In this document: piece after piece, positions 36,581-45,500 of the stretch | Layout: each line of letters begins with the position of its first letter | Position numbering within the stretch: position 1 is the first letter of the stretch | From: Myxococcota bacterium | GTDB taxonomy: Bacteria; Myxococcota_A; Polyangia; HGW-17 | NCBI GenBank assembly: GCA_018821305.1 | Contig: JAHJMN010000173.1 | Span: 1-62,167 of the forward strand | Length of the DNA stretch: 62,167 nucleotides | Direction of reading: 5' to 3' | Notes under the pieces: generated by a model | Database searches by the model: none | What the model was told of the DNA's origin: nothing | Seen by the model: the letters and a program-made list of their open reading frames with translations, nothing else | Position numbers and translations under genes: made by a program

Positions 36581-37371
36581 TGGGCGCAATACTTTCTATT
36601 TCCATCAATACTTTCCGTGAGGCAATCCGGAACAAAATCTTTTATGCTCTGGCATTTTTTGCCCTGCTCATCATCGTCACAGGACATTTTTTTGCCGACA
36701 TTTCCCTTCACAATGAAAAACGCGTTTTGTGGGACATAGGCAGTGGACTTATAAGCTTTTTTGCCCTGGCCCTGAGCATTTTTACATCCGCAAGCATCAT
36801 ACATAAAGAAATCGATAAAAAAACAATCTATCTCGTTTTATCAAAACCCGTTGAGCGCTGGAAATTCATTGCGGGAAAAACCCTTGGCCTTTTAGCCACG
36901 GTCTACAGTGTAATCACAGCAATGCTGCTTATTTTCATAGTGGAAATGCTTTTGACCGGCGTTTCCCCCGGGGTAAACATTTTTAAAGCTTTTATCCTGA
37001 TTATGGGTGAAGTACTGCTGGTGGTGAGCGTTTCCATACTTTTTTCCTCCTTCAGTTCACCTTTTATCACGGGAATGATGACTATCGGCGCCGTATTTAT
37101 CGGTCGTATGCTCCCGGATTTAAAGCAGATTCTGTTTATGAAGTACGAGCATGATTTTTGGCGAAACCTCGCGGAAAGTCTCCTGCAGGTGTTTCCCCAA
37201 CTGTATCTGTTTATTCCCAATGGGCACGATTTCAACGGCTATCATGTGTCAATTACAACGGATTTTGTCACCTGGGGCTTCATCGGATGGAGCATGGTTT
37301 ACACGCTGACATACAGTTGTGTAATTCTTGCCATTGCCAGTTTAATTCTTTCAAAACGGGATCTTACCTGA
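36580..37371 (+). CDS. ABC-2 type transporter permease
   Basis: 263 residues with six predicted membrane segments: about 18-38, 57-77, 108-130, 142-165, 172-188 and 235-258. The opening 'GAILSISINTFREAIRNKIFYALAFFALLII' and the motif 'IDKKTIYLVLSKPVERWKFIAGKTLG' are typical of NosY-like or YhaP-like ABC-2 permeases. It forms the channel for the ATPase encoded upstream. Its ATG overlaps the ATPase stop, and its own stop overlaps the start of the next small membrane gene (TGATG), so four genes from hutU onward are coupled or touching. The substrate is unknown. Confidence 0.9.
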   Translation: MGAILSISINTFREAIRNKIFYALAFFALLIIVTGHFFADISLHNEKRVLWDIGSGLISFFALALSIFTSASIIHKEIDKKTIYLVLSKPVERWKFIAGKTLGLLATVYSVITAMLLIFIVEMLLTGVSPGVNIFKAFILIMGEVLLVVSVSILFSSFSSPFITGMMTIGAVFIGRMLPDLKQILFMKYEHDFWRNLAESLLQVFPQLYLFIPNGHDFNGYHVSITTDFVTWGFIGWSMVYTLTYSCVILAIASLILSKRDLT

Positions 37372-37862
37372 TGATGAAGTGGCCTTCTCGCAATCTCCTT
37401 AAGAATGCACTGATTGCAGTGTCGGTGACGGTGGTTTTTTTCTCAATAATAACTGCAAGAGTTATCTATCTGCGTTCCTCAGATCGGGCAGTAAAAGGTT
37501 CCTATACTCAATGGTTTAAGGCTTCCCAGCGCCTTCCTTTTTCCACTACAACGGAAAATGAACTAATCAATTTTGTTAAATCAAACACCACGCCACAAAA
37601 TCAAGTGCTTTTATCTCTGGCCCGGGGGCTATCACTGGGACGCAGTTGCGAAAGTTCCGCGAAAATTGCTCCGCGAAGTCCATCACGATTATATGCTTTT
37701 ATAAGTGCAACAGGTCTTGTAATTTTTATTTACGCTGTAATACTGACCATATTCCGGGTATTCAATGCCAATCTGGATTTTAATCCCCGACTGATGCGGC
37801 GTTATGCGCCCATTTGTCTGGTGTCACTCATTGTGTGGTTGTTTTTTGCAAGGATTACATAG
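37371..37862 (+). CDS. Small membrane protein, operon partner of the ABC exporter
   Basis: 163 residues from the ATG at 37371, whose A is also the last base of the permease stop; a second ATG follows at 37374. An N-terminal membrane helix (about 12-31, LIAVSVTVVFFSIITARVIY) is followed by an external or cytoplasmic loop of about 70 residues, then two helices (about 107-128 and 142-160). I do not recognise a family. Tight coupling suggests an accessory subunit of the exporter. A longer frame begins inside the permease gene at 37158, but that start lies within coding sequence and is not credible. Confidence 0.7.
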   Translation: MMKWPSRNLLKNALIAVSVTVVFFSIITARVIYLRSSDRAVKGSYTQWFKASQRLPFSTTTENELINFVKSNTTPQNQVLLSLARGLSLGRSCESSAKIAPRSPSRLYAFISATGLVIFIYAVILTIFRVFNANLDFNPRLMRRYAPICLVSLIVWLFFARIT

Positions 37863-37864
37863 TT

Positions 37865-37919
37865 ACTGTCCTGAAATACAGGTTTTCAAAGTTTTCGCCG
37901 ATTTTTCACTCAGGACAGT
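37865..37919 (+). repeat. Intergenic palindromic element (copy 3)
   Basis: Perfect 10-bp ends, ACTGTCCTGA at 37865-37874 and TCAGGACAGT at 37910-37919, with the core GAAATACAGG, TTTTCAAAG, TTTTCGCCGA that it shares with 62021-62079. It is followed at 37922 by AGGACACGAAC, the final bases of the 83-bp unit, as if the middle of a composite element had been lost. It lies three bases after the small membrane gene and 80 bp before tdk. Confidence 0.85.
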
Positions 37920-37999
37920 GTAGGACACGAACAAATCTTCCTTAACGTTTTCAGTATCAATAGAAAATGCTAAGGAGTACACGATAAAAGAGGTGTTTC

Positions 38000-38563
38000 A
38001 TGTTTATTGCTCCCCGAGATACGGGATGGCTTGAGGTTATCGCAGGCCCCATGTTCAGTGGTAAAACCGAAGAATTAATCCGGCGGCTTCGCCTTGCCAT
38101 GTACGCTCGCCAGCGTGTTGTGGTTTTCAAACCAGCTTTAGATGACCGCTTCAGTTCATCGGAAATTGTAAGTCGCAATCAGATGAAACTGGAGAGCATC
38201 AGTTGTGCCGACACATCCGAAATTCTACAGATTTCAGAGTCCAAAGACGTCGTTGGGATTGATGAAGCTCAGTTTTTCGACGAATCCATAGTAGAAATAG
38301 CTGAACGCCTTGCAGCCATGAAAAAACGTGTAATCATAGCAGGACTCGATCTTGATTTCCGGGCAGTTCCTTTCGACAATGTATCCCGGCTCATGGCCAG
38401 TGCCGAATACGTAACAAAAACCCTCGCCATTTGTATGCAGTGCGGAAATCCCGCCTCCCGCTCCCAGCGTCTTGCAGGTAAAGGCAGCGAACGCATTGTT
38501 GTCGGTGACGTTGAAAGTTATGAAGCTAGATGCCGCCGATGCTTCTCCCCGGATCCCCACTGA
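38000..38563 (+). CDS. tdk: Thymidine kinase (type II)
   Basis: 187 residues, normal for TK1-like enzymes. The enzyme phosphorylates thymidine with ATP in the salvage pathway. The P-loop GPMFSGKT is at residues 16-23, the DEAQFF motif at about 92-97 provides the Mg-binding aspartate, and the lid includes the zinc site CMQC with CRRC near the C-terminus. 'VESYEARCRRCF' matches the thymidine-binding end of the family. It is preceded by the repeat element at 37865 and by AAAGAGGTG before the ATG. It appears to be a single-gene unit; the next gene starts 242 bp later, a spacer with no recognisable gene. Confidence 0.95.
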   Translation: MFIAPRDTGWLEVIAGPMFSGKTEELIRRLRLAMYARQRVVVFKPALDDRFSSSEIVSRNQMKLESISCADTSEILQISESKDVVGIDEAQFFDESIVEIAERLAAMKKRVIIAGLDLDFRAVPFDNVSRLMASAEYVTKTLAICMQCGNPASRSQRLAGKGSERIVVGDVESYEARCRRCFSPDPH

Positions 38564-38805
38564 GTTGGTTTTCCATTTTCTCCAAATTTTCACCCCGATT
38601 TTAGAAAGTTATTTCCTGCGCCGCCTACTTCATCACTGTCTGGAAATTGTAATTGATCTTTTTTGCACAAATATGTTAGAGCAATTCCAGATCCTTGATG
38701 TGGTAGTCATAAACCGCCGATTTGGAGGCAACTGGAAATGCTTCCTTAGTAAAAGGATCGAACGAACCGATCGCAAACGCCTATGGATCTTAATCTGGAG
38801 ATTTT

Positions 38806-39465
38806 ATGAAAAAACTCGTCACACCAATTTATATATTAATTCTTGCAGGTATTGCCTTTACCCTCAGTTTCGGCCCAACCCGGGACAAGTTTGTTTCACT
38901 AACCCGTTCGTTCCCGTTTTTATTGGGTTTCATTAAAATTGCCCTTCTGGGCACCATGGGAGAGCTCCTTTCCGGGCGTATTGTCACGGGAAACTGGAAA
39001 TTCAGTGGAATCCGTCTTCATCAGCGGGTTTTAGTATGGGGATTTCTCGGGATTCTCTTTACAGTAGTCTTTCCAATCTTTTCCATCGGCACAACAGGCC
39101 TCGTCATGTCCGGGCTGCTTCCGGGAAAAGGTCACAATCTGGCTGTTGCTTTCTGGTCCAGCTTTTTCATGAACATGATTTTCGCTTTCCCCATGATGGT
39201 TTTCCATCGCATCACCGATACTCTGATTGACCGCGGTCAATTATTCACTCCATGGCCCCTCGTTGAAGTCTACACTGGTATCGACTGGAAAAATATGTTT
39301 CACATTGCCGGGTTTTCATGCATCTGGTTCTGGATTCCCGCCCACACCTTCACTTTCATGCTCCCCCCGGAATTCCGCGTCGTATCAGCTGCGTTCCTTT
39401 CCCTCGCTCTCGGTCTCATTTTAGGATACGGTAAAAGAAAAGCATTCCTGAAAAGCAAAGAGTAA
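38806..39465 (+). CDS. Mpv17/PMP22-like integral membrane protein
   Basis: 219 residues with about five membrane segments: 5-22, 35-50, 72-100, 108-132 and 160-210. The C-terminal part 'FTPWPLVEVYTGIDWKNMFHIAGFSCIWFWIPAHTFTFMLPPEFRVV' has the spaced W-P, W-PAH and P...RV residues of the eukaryotic Mpv17/PMP22 family, and bacterial members are known. The resemblance is partial and is judged by eye. The function of the family is unsettled; channel or transport activity has been proposed in eukaryotes. CTGGAGATTTT precedes the ATG. An imperfect stem at about 39479-39511 lies downstream. Confidence 0.6.
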   Translation: MKKLVTPIYILILAGIAFTLSFGPTRDKFVSLTRSFPFLLGFIKIALLGTMGELLSGRIVTGNWKFSGIRLHQRVLVWGFLGILFTVVFPIFSIGTTGLVMSGLLPGKGHNLAVAFWSSFFMNMIFAFPMMVFHRITDTLIDRGQLFTPWPLVEVYTGIDWKNMFHIAGFSCIWFWIPAHTFTFMLPPEFRVVSAAFLSLALGLILGYGKRKAFLKSKE

Positions 39466-39543
39466 GCTCAAAATACAACGAGGAAAAGTCCTTGTTTTGT
39501 AGAATAAAAAAATAGCTTTTTTTTAGAATCGGGAAAAATTCAA

Positions 39544-39573
39544 TTGACAAACTAAGGGGTGTAAGCATATACA
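39544..39573 (+). promoter_or_regulatory. Sigma-70-like promoter for the LCCL-domain gene
   Basis: A consensus -35 box TTGACA at 39544-39549 and TATACA at 39568-39573 are separated by 18 bp. Transcription would begin near 39580, about 38 bp before the start codon at 39618, which leaves room for the AAGGAG ribosome site. This is a sequence match only. Confidence 0.5.
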
Positions 39574-39617
39574 GTCATTTGGGAATAAAGATAATTAACT
39601 GTTTAAGGAGCATCATT

Positions 39618-40637
39618 ATGAAGTCAACTGTTCTATCAACTATAACCGCGATAATTCTTCTGTCAGCAGGGCCAGTTTCCGCTTATGAAGTCACTGATAA
39701 GCCACATGACCAACAATCTGACCATCAAAAAGAGCAAATTAAAAAATGGAGAAAAGTTAAAGGTTCGTTGTATAAAAAACTTATGAAAGAGCAGCAAAAA
39801 GGAAATTGCGTTTTCAGCACCAGCCCCCTCTCCCATCAAGAAAAAAGATCTGATGTCATTATGGATAGTATTGATATTCGAGATATCACAACAATGGAAA
39901 TAGGCCGAAATAAATGGAAAGCAGCAAAGACGCTCTATATCAGATGCCATTTTTATCCTGGCCGAAGAGTTTATAAATATGATTTCAATGTTCGAATTGA
40001 TGTGGATGGAAGGCAAGCCTCGGGAATGTCCGTACCCCGCAGTAAATATAAAAATGGAAGCATAGTGTTTACTCTAACTCCAATTGCAATTAAAACCCTT
40101 GGAAATAAAGCCTTAACCGGTGCTGAAGTAATGTTCAATATAACTCAACGCGACGGCGGCGTTGCGAAAAATAGTGTTTCCAATTGCCTCAAAGGTTGGT
40201 GTGAAATGAAAACCGGTGGATGGTTTGCAGTTGGCAAATTCCGTTTCACAGGAATGGATCGCAATGGTATAACCAAATCTGCAAAAGAAAGATTTGCCGA
40301 CAAATCTTCAAAACGTAGAGTAAGACCAGTTCCAGTCAAGCAGGCAAATTGCAATACCTATATAAGTGGTTATGATGCGAAAATTTATAAATTCGTATGT
40401 CCTTCAAATTGCAGAGTTACTGGAGCAACAACGCTAAAAGGTACAGACGAATACAGCAAATATACATCAGTGTGTCTTGCAGCAGTACATGCTGGAGTTC
40501 TTAAAAAAGGTCAAGGCGGCGAAGTTACAATTCAGGTGAATCGTGGTCGTTACAGACAATATACTGGAAGTAAAAGAAACGGATTAACTTCAACATCCGA
40601 TGGTACCAATGGTGAATCCTTTACATTTGTAAAATAG
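39618..40637 (+). CDS. Exported protein with a C-terminal LCCL domain
   Basis: 339 residues from the ATG at 39618, which has AAGGAG upstream and begins the signal peptide MKSTVLSTITAIILLSAGPVSA; the open frame reaches back to 39579. The middle (about 80-230) looks beta-rich, and I do not recognise it. Residues about 245-339 fit the LCCL domain: 'CPSNC..TGATTLKGTDEYSKYTSVCLAAVHAGVLKKGQGGEVTIQVNRG' followed by 'YTGSKRNGLTSTSDG...SFTFVK', with the conserved Cys, AAVHAG and NG residues. LCCL domains occur in eukaryotic cochlin and Limulus factor C, and in some bacterial secreted proteins, where they may bind ligands such as lipopolysaccharide. A secreted binding role here is an inference. Confidence 0.8.
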   Translation: MKSTVLSTITAIILLSAGPVSAYEVTDKPHDQQSDHQKEQIKKWRKVKGSLYKKLMKEQQKGNCVFSTSPLSHQEKRSDVIMDSIDIRDITTMEIGRNKWKAAKTLYIRCHFYPGRRVYKYDFNVRIDVDGRQASGMSVPRSKYKNGSIVFTLTPIAIKTLGNKALTGAEVMFNITQRDGGVAKNSVSNCLKGWCEMKTGGWFAVGKFRFTGMDRNGITKSAKERFADKSSKRRVRPVPVKQANCNTYISGYDAKIYKFVCPSNCRVTGATTLKGTDEYSKYTSVCLAAVHAGVLKKGQGGEVTIQVNRGRYRQYTGSKRNGLTSTSDGTNGESFTFVK

Positions 40638-40783
40638 TTCGCCTTTTCACTGATATTAAAAGTCTACTACTCGAGAATAGGGGCGGTTTGGAAGCATGGG
40701 ATTTCAGACACCATTCCCATTGCTGGAATTGTGCTGCGGGCTTCTGGATTTTTCGTTTGAGTTGTGTTAAAAAATTGGGGTTT

Positions 40784-41515
40784 TCAGTCTTCGTTTGCTA
40801 CGTAGAATAAGATGAACGTAATATTATCCTCACCACCGCGGCGCAGGGCAGTATCAAGCAGAATTTCAGGAATTTTACTGTAGAAATTATACTTTATGAG
40901 TCGTTCCAGTTCTTCAATCTGAAAATAATTGGAAAGCCCATCGGAACACATAAGATAAACGTCTCCCGGAGTGCAATTGATCATCTCGAGATCAGGTCGG
41001 ACGGTTTTCTCAAATCCGACACTTCTTGTAATGACGGATTTAAAGCGCGAGACTTTCGCTTCTTCAGGAGTTATGTAACCTGCCCGGAGTTGTTCTGCTA
41101 CCCAGGTATGATCGGAAGTAAGTTGATCCATACTGCCGTCACGATATCTGTAAAGTCGGGAATCGCCAACATGGATAAAGTGCAGATGATTATCCCGTCT
41201 CCAGACACCTGTGAAAGTTGTCCCCATACCTTTTAGTTCAGGATTATCTATTGCAGCCTGGTAAATCTTAAAATTTGCTTCCGTCAGAGCACGACTGAAG
41301 AGCTCTTCATGAGAAAGTTTGTCATTCTCAATATTCGAAAAAATATAATCTTTTACTGCTTTTACGGCGATTGAACTTGCCTGTTTACCGCCGACGTGCC
41401 CCCCCATTCCATCTGCGAGTAAGAATAAATCGAGAGATGGATCTACAAGGTAGCTGTCTTCGTTATTTTCTCTGACTTTGCCAGGGTCGGTCTGAGCCCA
41501 CCAGATTATCTTCAT
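40784..41515 (-). CDS. PP2C-family Ser/Thr protein phosphatase
   Basis: 243 residues from the ATG at 41515, since MKIIWWAQTDPGKVRENNEDSY starts the family fold; the frame extends to 41539. Metal-binding motifs are ENNEDS near residue 17, LLADGMGGH near 40, 'HVGDSRLYRYRDG', 'MCSDGLSNY', and 'GGEDNITF' at the C-terminus. These are the complete set of PPM/PP2C residues coordinating Mg or Mn. It is cytoplasmic. It removes phosphate from Ser/Thr and is the natural counterpart of the kinase encoded at 42536, with the transglycosylase gene between them. It is transcribed away from them; a 10-bp perfect inverted repeat lies just upstream of its start. Confidence 0.93.
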   Translation of the reverse strand: MKIIWWAQTDPGKVRENNEDSYLVDPSLDLFLLADGMGGHVGGKQASSIAVKAVKDYIFSNIENDKLSHEELFSRALTEANFKIYQAAIDNPELKGMGTTFTGVWRRDNHLHFIHVGDSRLYRYRDGSMDQLTSDHTWVAEQLRAGYITPEEAKVSRFKSVITRSVGFEKTVRPDLEMINCTPGDVYLMCSDGLSNYFQIEELERLIKYNFYSKIPEILLDTALRRGGEDNITFILFYVANED

Positions 41516-41538
41516 TAAGCAAGATCCCCGAAATAACA

Positions 41539-41582
41539 CATATTCTGAAAACAGCAGACTGCCAGGATATTATCAGAATATG
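41539..41582. promoter_or_regulatory. Inverted repeat upstream of the phosphatase gene
   Basis: CATATTCTGA at 41539-41548 and TCAGAATATG at 41573-41582 are perfect inverted copies, 24 bp apart, in the 262-bp spacer between the divergent phosphatase and transglycosylase genes. It may be an operator or an RNA stem. No protein is known to bind it. Confidence 0.4.
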
Positions 41583-41722
41583 GAAAGCACGGTATTAAAA
41601 TTGCTCTTTAATATGACTGAAAATCATGAATCTTACTAAATAAAGAGCACAAATGAAATAATATCCGAGCCAATAAAGTTAAACAACATTATCAGAGTTA
41701 TCAGGATAGTAAAGCTGAAGTC

Positions 41723-41750
41723 TTGATTTTTTCCTGATGTGCGATATAGT
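41723..41750 (+). promoter_or_regulatory. Possible sigma-70-like promoter of the transglycosylase gene
   Basis: TTGATT at 41723-41728 and TATAGT at 41745-41750 are 16 bp apart and lie 28 bp before the start codon at 41778, with GGAGG between. The match is fair but not strong. Confidence 0.4.
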
Positions 41751-41777
41751 AACACATGTAGTACCCTGGAGGTTCTG

Positions 41778-42464
41778 ATGTTTTATAAAACTTTTTTCAA
41801 ATATATGGTCCTGATTGCCGTTTTTATAATACCTGCTTCTTCAATGGCTGATATTTACAAGTACGTTGATAAGAATGGTAAAGTTCATTACACAAATAGA
41901 AAAACCGGTACAAAAAAATGGACACTGGTTGTTCGGGAGTATAACAAAGGTTCCAGGACTACCTCCTCCAGTGGCTTACCCGCCGGAAATAAAAAAAACA
42001 ATGTAAAGTGTCCAACCTGTGATGTTATTCCAGCTACAGACAGCAGTCCTGAACGATTCACCCGGTATGATCACTGGATAAAAGAGGCCTCATCTCTTTA
42101 TCAGATCCCCGTAGCCTTGATTAAAGCTGTTATAAAAGCTGAATCGGACTTCGATCCGCGAGTTGTCAGTTATAAAGGGGCAAAAGGACTTATGCAGATT
42201 ATGCCTGAAGTTCAAATAGATATGGGCATAAAAAGAGTCTTTGACCCACGGGATAATATACTTGGAGGAACCAGGTTACTCCGTTACAACGCGAATATCT
42301 TCAAGGGAGACATTATCCTGACCATCGCTGCTTACCATGCGGGACCTAATGCCGTGAAAAAGTTCAAAGGAATTCCACCGTTTAAATCAACAAGAAAATA
42401 TGTACCAGCTGTGCTCAGGTACTATTATTATTTCAAAAATCAGGAAAAAAAATCAGTCAAGTGA
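41778..42464 (+). CDS. Lytic transglycosylase with N-terminal DUF4124-like domain
   Basis: 228 residues from the ATG at 41778 (GGAGG upstream; an in-frame start at 41739 is less likely). The signal peptide ends around PASSMA. A short 'DIYKYVDKNGKVHYTNRKTG' segment matches DUF4124, found in envelope proteins. Residues about 100-225 are a Slt-type transglycosylase domain: the catalytic Glu lies in IKAESDFDP, with GAKGLMQIMP, 'NILGGTRLLRYN' and 'AAYHAGPNAV' following. The enzyme cleaves peptidoglycan to give 1,6-anhydro ends and works in the periplasm. It is flanked by PP2C phosphatase and Ser/Thr kinase genes, so envelope remodelling may be under their control, though nothing in the sequence proves it. 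Confidence 0.92.
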   Translation: MFYKTFFKYMVLIAVFIIPASSMADIYKYVDKNGKVHYTNRKTGTKKWTLVVREYNKGSRTTSSSGLPAGNKKNNVKCPTCDVIPATDSSPERFTRYDHWIKEASSLYQIPVALIKAVIKAESDFDPRVVSYKGAKGLMQIMPEVQIDMGIKRVFDPRDNILGGTRLLRYNANIFKGDIILTIAAYHAGPNAVKKFKGIPPFKSTRKYVPAVLRYYYYFKNQEKKSVK

Positions 42465-42535
42465 TGGAAAATCCTTTTGTCTTTCCATAGTTTGCAGAGT
42501 TGGCAAATATTCATTGAATTTATTTCAGATTTTAT

Positions 42536-45500
42536 ATGGACAATAAAAGGTGTCTGATAAATAATAACGGCATGAAAGAGTGCCCATCCTGTGGATTTTC
42601 AAGTCCGGATACAGTTTTAATATGCTCCAATTGCGGGGTAATTCTACCAATATCTTCCATTCCTAAGGATACTTCCGATCCTCTAATCGGAAAGAAAATC
42701 GATAACAAATACATCATTGAGGAATATATCGGCGAAGGTGGGATGGGGCGTGTTTACAGGGGAAAACAACGATTCCTTGATAAACTCGTCGCCATAAAAA
42801 TTCTTCACGGGGATAATACTGAAGATGAACGCGCCGTTGCCATGTTTTATCGGGAAGCCAGACTTGCGGCAAAGCTTAACCACCCGAATTCCATAACTAT
42901 TTATGATTTCGGTCAGACTGATGAGGGAATCATCTATATGGTAATGGAGTTTCTCCGGGGGGAAAGTCTGTCCAATATAATCAAACACGAAAAATCGATT
43001 CCATTAAACTCAGTTGCATCATGGGTTCGACAGATCCTTCTGGCTCTGGAAGCTGCCCATCGAATCGGCCTCGTGCACCGGGATCTTAAACCTGAGAATA
43101 TCTTTGTTGAAAAACTTCAGGATGGCTCGGATCATGTCACTGTTCTCGACTTCGGCATAGCTAAACAGCTCGATTCCAGTGACAATTCACTTACAAGACC
43201 CGGAATGGTATGGGGAACACCAGAATACATGTCTCCAGAGCAGGCTACAGGAAAGGCTCTTGACGGAAGAACTGATTTGTATTCCCTTGGCATCATGTTT
43301 TATGAAATGGTTTGTGGACGACCTCCTTACGTAAGTGAGAACCCCACGGAAGTTCTGATAAGCCATGTTCATGAAAAACCAGCGCCTCCATCTAAATTTT
43401 CAAATAGAAAAATCCCTCCGGCCCTCGAAGCAATTATCATGTGGTCAATTGAAAAAAAGAAGGATGACCGAATCACGACGGCAGCCGAATTCCGCAGGAT
43501 TCTTGAAGGATGGATGGCTGTTTCCTCCGCAACGGATCTTTCCGTATGCCCTATATGCAGCAATTCATTGCCTCCATCATGCTCTGTTTGTCCCTCATGC
43601 CTTCATGCTATTAATATTCCATCTGTTTCAAATCAAATTATCACTATGAACACCCTTGATATAGTGGAAGTTGATGATATCGTTGAAGATGAAACTTCAC
43701 GTGAGGACAGTTATGACTGGCTGGAATCCATCGAGATTCCACTGAATGATGAAGTTGATGATTCTTCCAGCAAATCAGGCAAGAAGAAATCTGTCACGGG
43801 GCTTTATACATCTGAATCCAGTGGCGAACTAAAAACGCGTTCGGATCACATCGCAAGGCCACATCAAGTCAAAGAGCTTGAAAAACTTATTAAAAGCTCA
43901 AGAAATATTCATGTAAGAGGTATTGATGGCTCCGGAAGGACTTTTGTGATTGTATCTGCCCTGGAAAACTGTGGAAGTACATATTACAACATAAACCTGG
44001 AAGAATCCGGGCGAGGTCTTCCCTGGAGTCTTGAACGAAGTCTTATAACCGAATTCCTGGGTATGGATTTCATTACAAGGTATTCGGAAAAAGCCGGCAT
44101 CTATTCCAGATATATTTTTGAATTACTGTCCTGCAACCCACAGGTTTCAAACATTCGGACGTGGAAACTTCAATGTCGTAAAGCAATCTGTTTATTTGTA
44201 GACATGAAACTCCGCAAAGAAAAAACCCCTTGTCAGATTCATATTCACGGAACCAGCGACTACCAACTGGATATTGACTTCATTGAACAACTATCTGATA
44301 TTTTTAATAATAATAAATCAGTTTTAATAATTGAATCCCTTCCGGATTTGACATCGCTTCCCGGTTTTATTGACTTTAAACTCGATGAATTATCCGATAG
44401 CGAATCCGTTGATCTTTTCACTCGATTCACAGGACACAATCCATCAACAAGTGAACTGCGCAGTCTCCTCAACATGAATGGCAACATCCTCTACATGATG
44501 CAATTCATTGATCTTCAAGGGGAAGAACAGATGCCGGCAGTTTTGAATAATCCGTCGGAATTACTGGAAATCAGGTATTCAAGACTCCCCGAAAGAATGA
44601 GAGAGATTTTAGGGCTTACTTCCCTTGTGGATGGCGGGTTCAGTACCGATGAATATGCCAGGATCCTTGACACCGAGGAAGACAACCTGCGGATGCCCTT
44701 AAAACTTCTCGAATCCCGGGGGCTTATTTATCGCAGGAACGACACGTGGAATATAAGCCATTCCCATTTGAGACAGGTTATTTCTTCTCAAATCCCCATG
44801 GAACTTAAAAGAAATTTCTGCAGCGAACTGACAAAAATGCATGAAACAGGTATAATTGAAATATCACCGGCGGTTATAGGTGATCTATATTTTGAAAGTG
44901 GCGACTATGCGAGAAGTTTTGAAATTTACGCTGAAATTGCATCAAATTACAAAACCTGCAGCGACCATTCCGAAATAAAATACCTGAAAAAAGCCATTTT
45001 AAGTTTCAAAAAACACATCTCATCCCACGGCGAAGTTTACAAAAGAGATATTAATACTCTTTATACTTCAGTTGAGTCATGGGTAAATATCCTCAATAAT
45101 GAGGGACACTTTTCAAAAGTCGAGGCGGCTCTATTGGAGATTCTTAATCTTCTTGAAAAAGAGAAGCATCTTCACCTCCGTTTTCTGATGCTTTTATTCA
45201 CTACCTACATAGATCAGGGTGAATTTACCAAGGCAAAGGAAGTTTTTGATATTATTACTACCCTCGAATCAACAGAAATGGACTACCCTGCCCATTTCAT
45301 TCTTTCCGCCCAAAAGCTGTTCCAGGAGTCCGGCAGTGTGGATAACTGGTGGAATTTCTTATCTCAAAGGTTTTCGGATATTTTCAAAACCAGTCTGATG
45401 ACGGAAATCTTTCTCAATTCTGCATCGGGGTTTTCATCTAATAGTGAGGTTAACGAATTATGGATGAAAACAGCATGGCTATGTTCTTTTGACAATCTTG

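Noticed and set aside
38472-38936. A 154-residue frame spanning the tdk to Mpv17-like spacer
   Set aside because: It begins inside tdk and runs into the next gene in another frame; no conserved motif or start site.
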